In this document: in pieces, positions 6,957 through 7,177 of the stretch
How positions within the stretch are numbered: the first letter of the stretch is position 1
How the letters are laid out: each line of letters opens with the position of its first letter
Assembly (NCBI GenBank): GCA_009924765.1
Contig: RFQW01000082.1
Coordinates: 1 to 7,177, forward strand
From: Planctomycetota bacterium
Lineage (GTDB): Bacteria; Planctomycetota; Phycisphaerae; Phycisphaerales; SM1A02
DNA length: 7,177 bases
Direction of reading: 5' to 3'
Program-made: the position numbers and the translations under genes
Notes under the pieces: generated by a model
Database searches by the model: none
The model's input: the letters and a program-made list of their open reading frames with translations, nothing else
What the model was told of the DNA's origin: nothing

Positions 6957-7177
6957 ATGACACGCCGCACACTCGTCGCACTTGCCACGCTTCTCGTCGC
7001 CGCGCCGGCGCTGGCCGATCAGGGCTTTGGCAGCCTGTTCTTCTACACGCTCGAGACGGGTGCCGACGGACAGAGTCGCATCGAGTGGGTGGGCAGCAGC
7101 ATGATCTGGCTGCTGATCCTGCTGAGCGTGGTGAACGTGTCCATGATCGGCACGCTGTGGAACGTGAATCGCCGCCG
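6957..7177 (+). CDS. MotA/TolQ/ExbB-family proton channel subunit, 5' part
   Basis: Seventy-three codons are present before the window ends. Residues 1-20 form a signal peptide: two Arg, a hydrophobic core, then the cleavage-like APALA before Asp21. After a short periplasmic segment starting QGFGSLFFYTLETG, a hydrophobic helix runs from about 46 to 67 (MIWLLILLSVVNVSMIGTLW) and is followed by Arg. This plan, signal peptide then first channel helix, is known among longer MotA/TolQ/ExbB proteins, particularly in Planctomycetota. With TolR/ExbD partners such proteins use the proton motive force to move a TonB- or TolA-type arm. The gene starts three bases after the VWA stop with a good AGGAG. 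The conserved channel helices lie outside the window, so the family call rests on the N-terminus and context. Confidence 0.65.
   Translation, partial: MTRRTLVALATLLVAAPALADQGFGSLFFYTLETGADGQSRIEWVGSSMIWLLILLSVVNVSMIGTLWNVNRR

Overview
This GC-rich window (several hundred bases of intergenic DNA apart, almost fully coding) looks like a bacterial chromosome segment. I suspect Planctomycetota, perhaps Phycisphaerae. The reasons are a short class II DAHP synthase, patchy use of Shine-Dalgarno sites, tight ATGA gene overlaps, and a DoxX / VWA / TolQ-ExbB-like gene train. This assignment is an inference from gene content and style, not from a marker gene.

Layout. Positions 1-53 (minus) hold the first codons of a gene that runs off the left edge; its start reads like a nucleotide-binding Rossmann fold. 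Positions 54-330 have no supportable gene but several small inverted repeats, including a possible terminator. From 5168 down to 331 there is one minus-strand train: tRNA-Leu(UAG), class II DAHP synthase (aromatic amino acid pathway entry), a ketosynthase homologue that has lost its catalytic residues, an intact FabF-type ketosynthase, and a small single-pass membrane protein. The last three genes are joined by two 4-base ATGA overlaps, so their translation is probably coupled. The two ketosynthases resemble the KS/chain-length-factor (KS-alpha/KS-beta) pairs of type II polyketide synthases. All four catalytic positions of the first protein are changed compared, without gaps, with its partner.

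Positions 5169-5303 form a divergent intergenic region with a plausible extended -10 promoter for the tRNA. To its right lies a plus-strand train: a DoxX-like membrane protein, a membrane-anchored von Willebrand A (VWA) protein, and the start of a MotA/TolQ/ExbB-type proton-channel subunit, which leaves the window. The VWA protein has a TonB/TolA-like plan: a short cytoplasmic N-terminus, one transmembrane helix with an S-x3-H motif, an Ala/Pro-rich linker, then a VWA domain where TonB has its C-terminal domain. With a TolQ/ExbB-like gene three bases downstream, this suggests a proton-motive-force-driven envelope machine with a VWA domain as the moving arm.

The two items most worth following are the KS/CLF-like pair co-directional with DAHP synthase, and the TonB-like VWA protein with its adjacent channel subunit.
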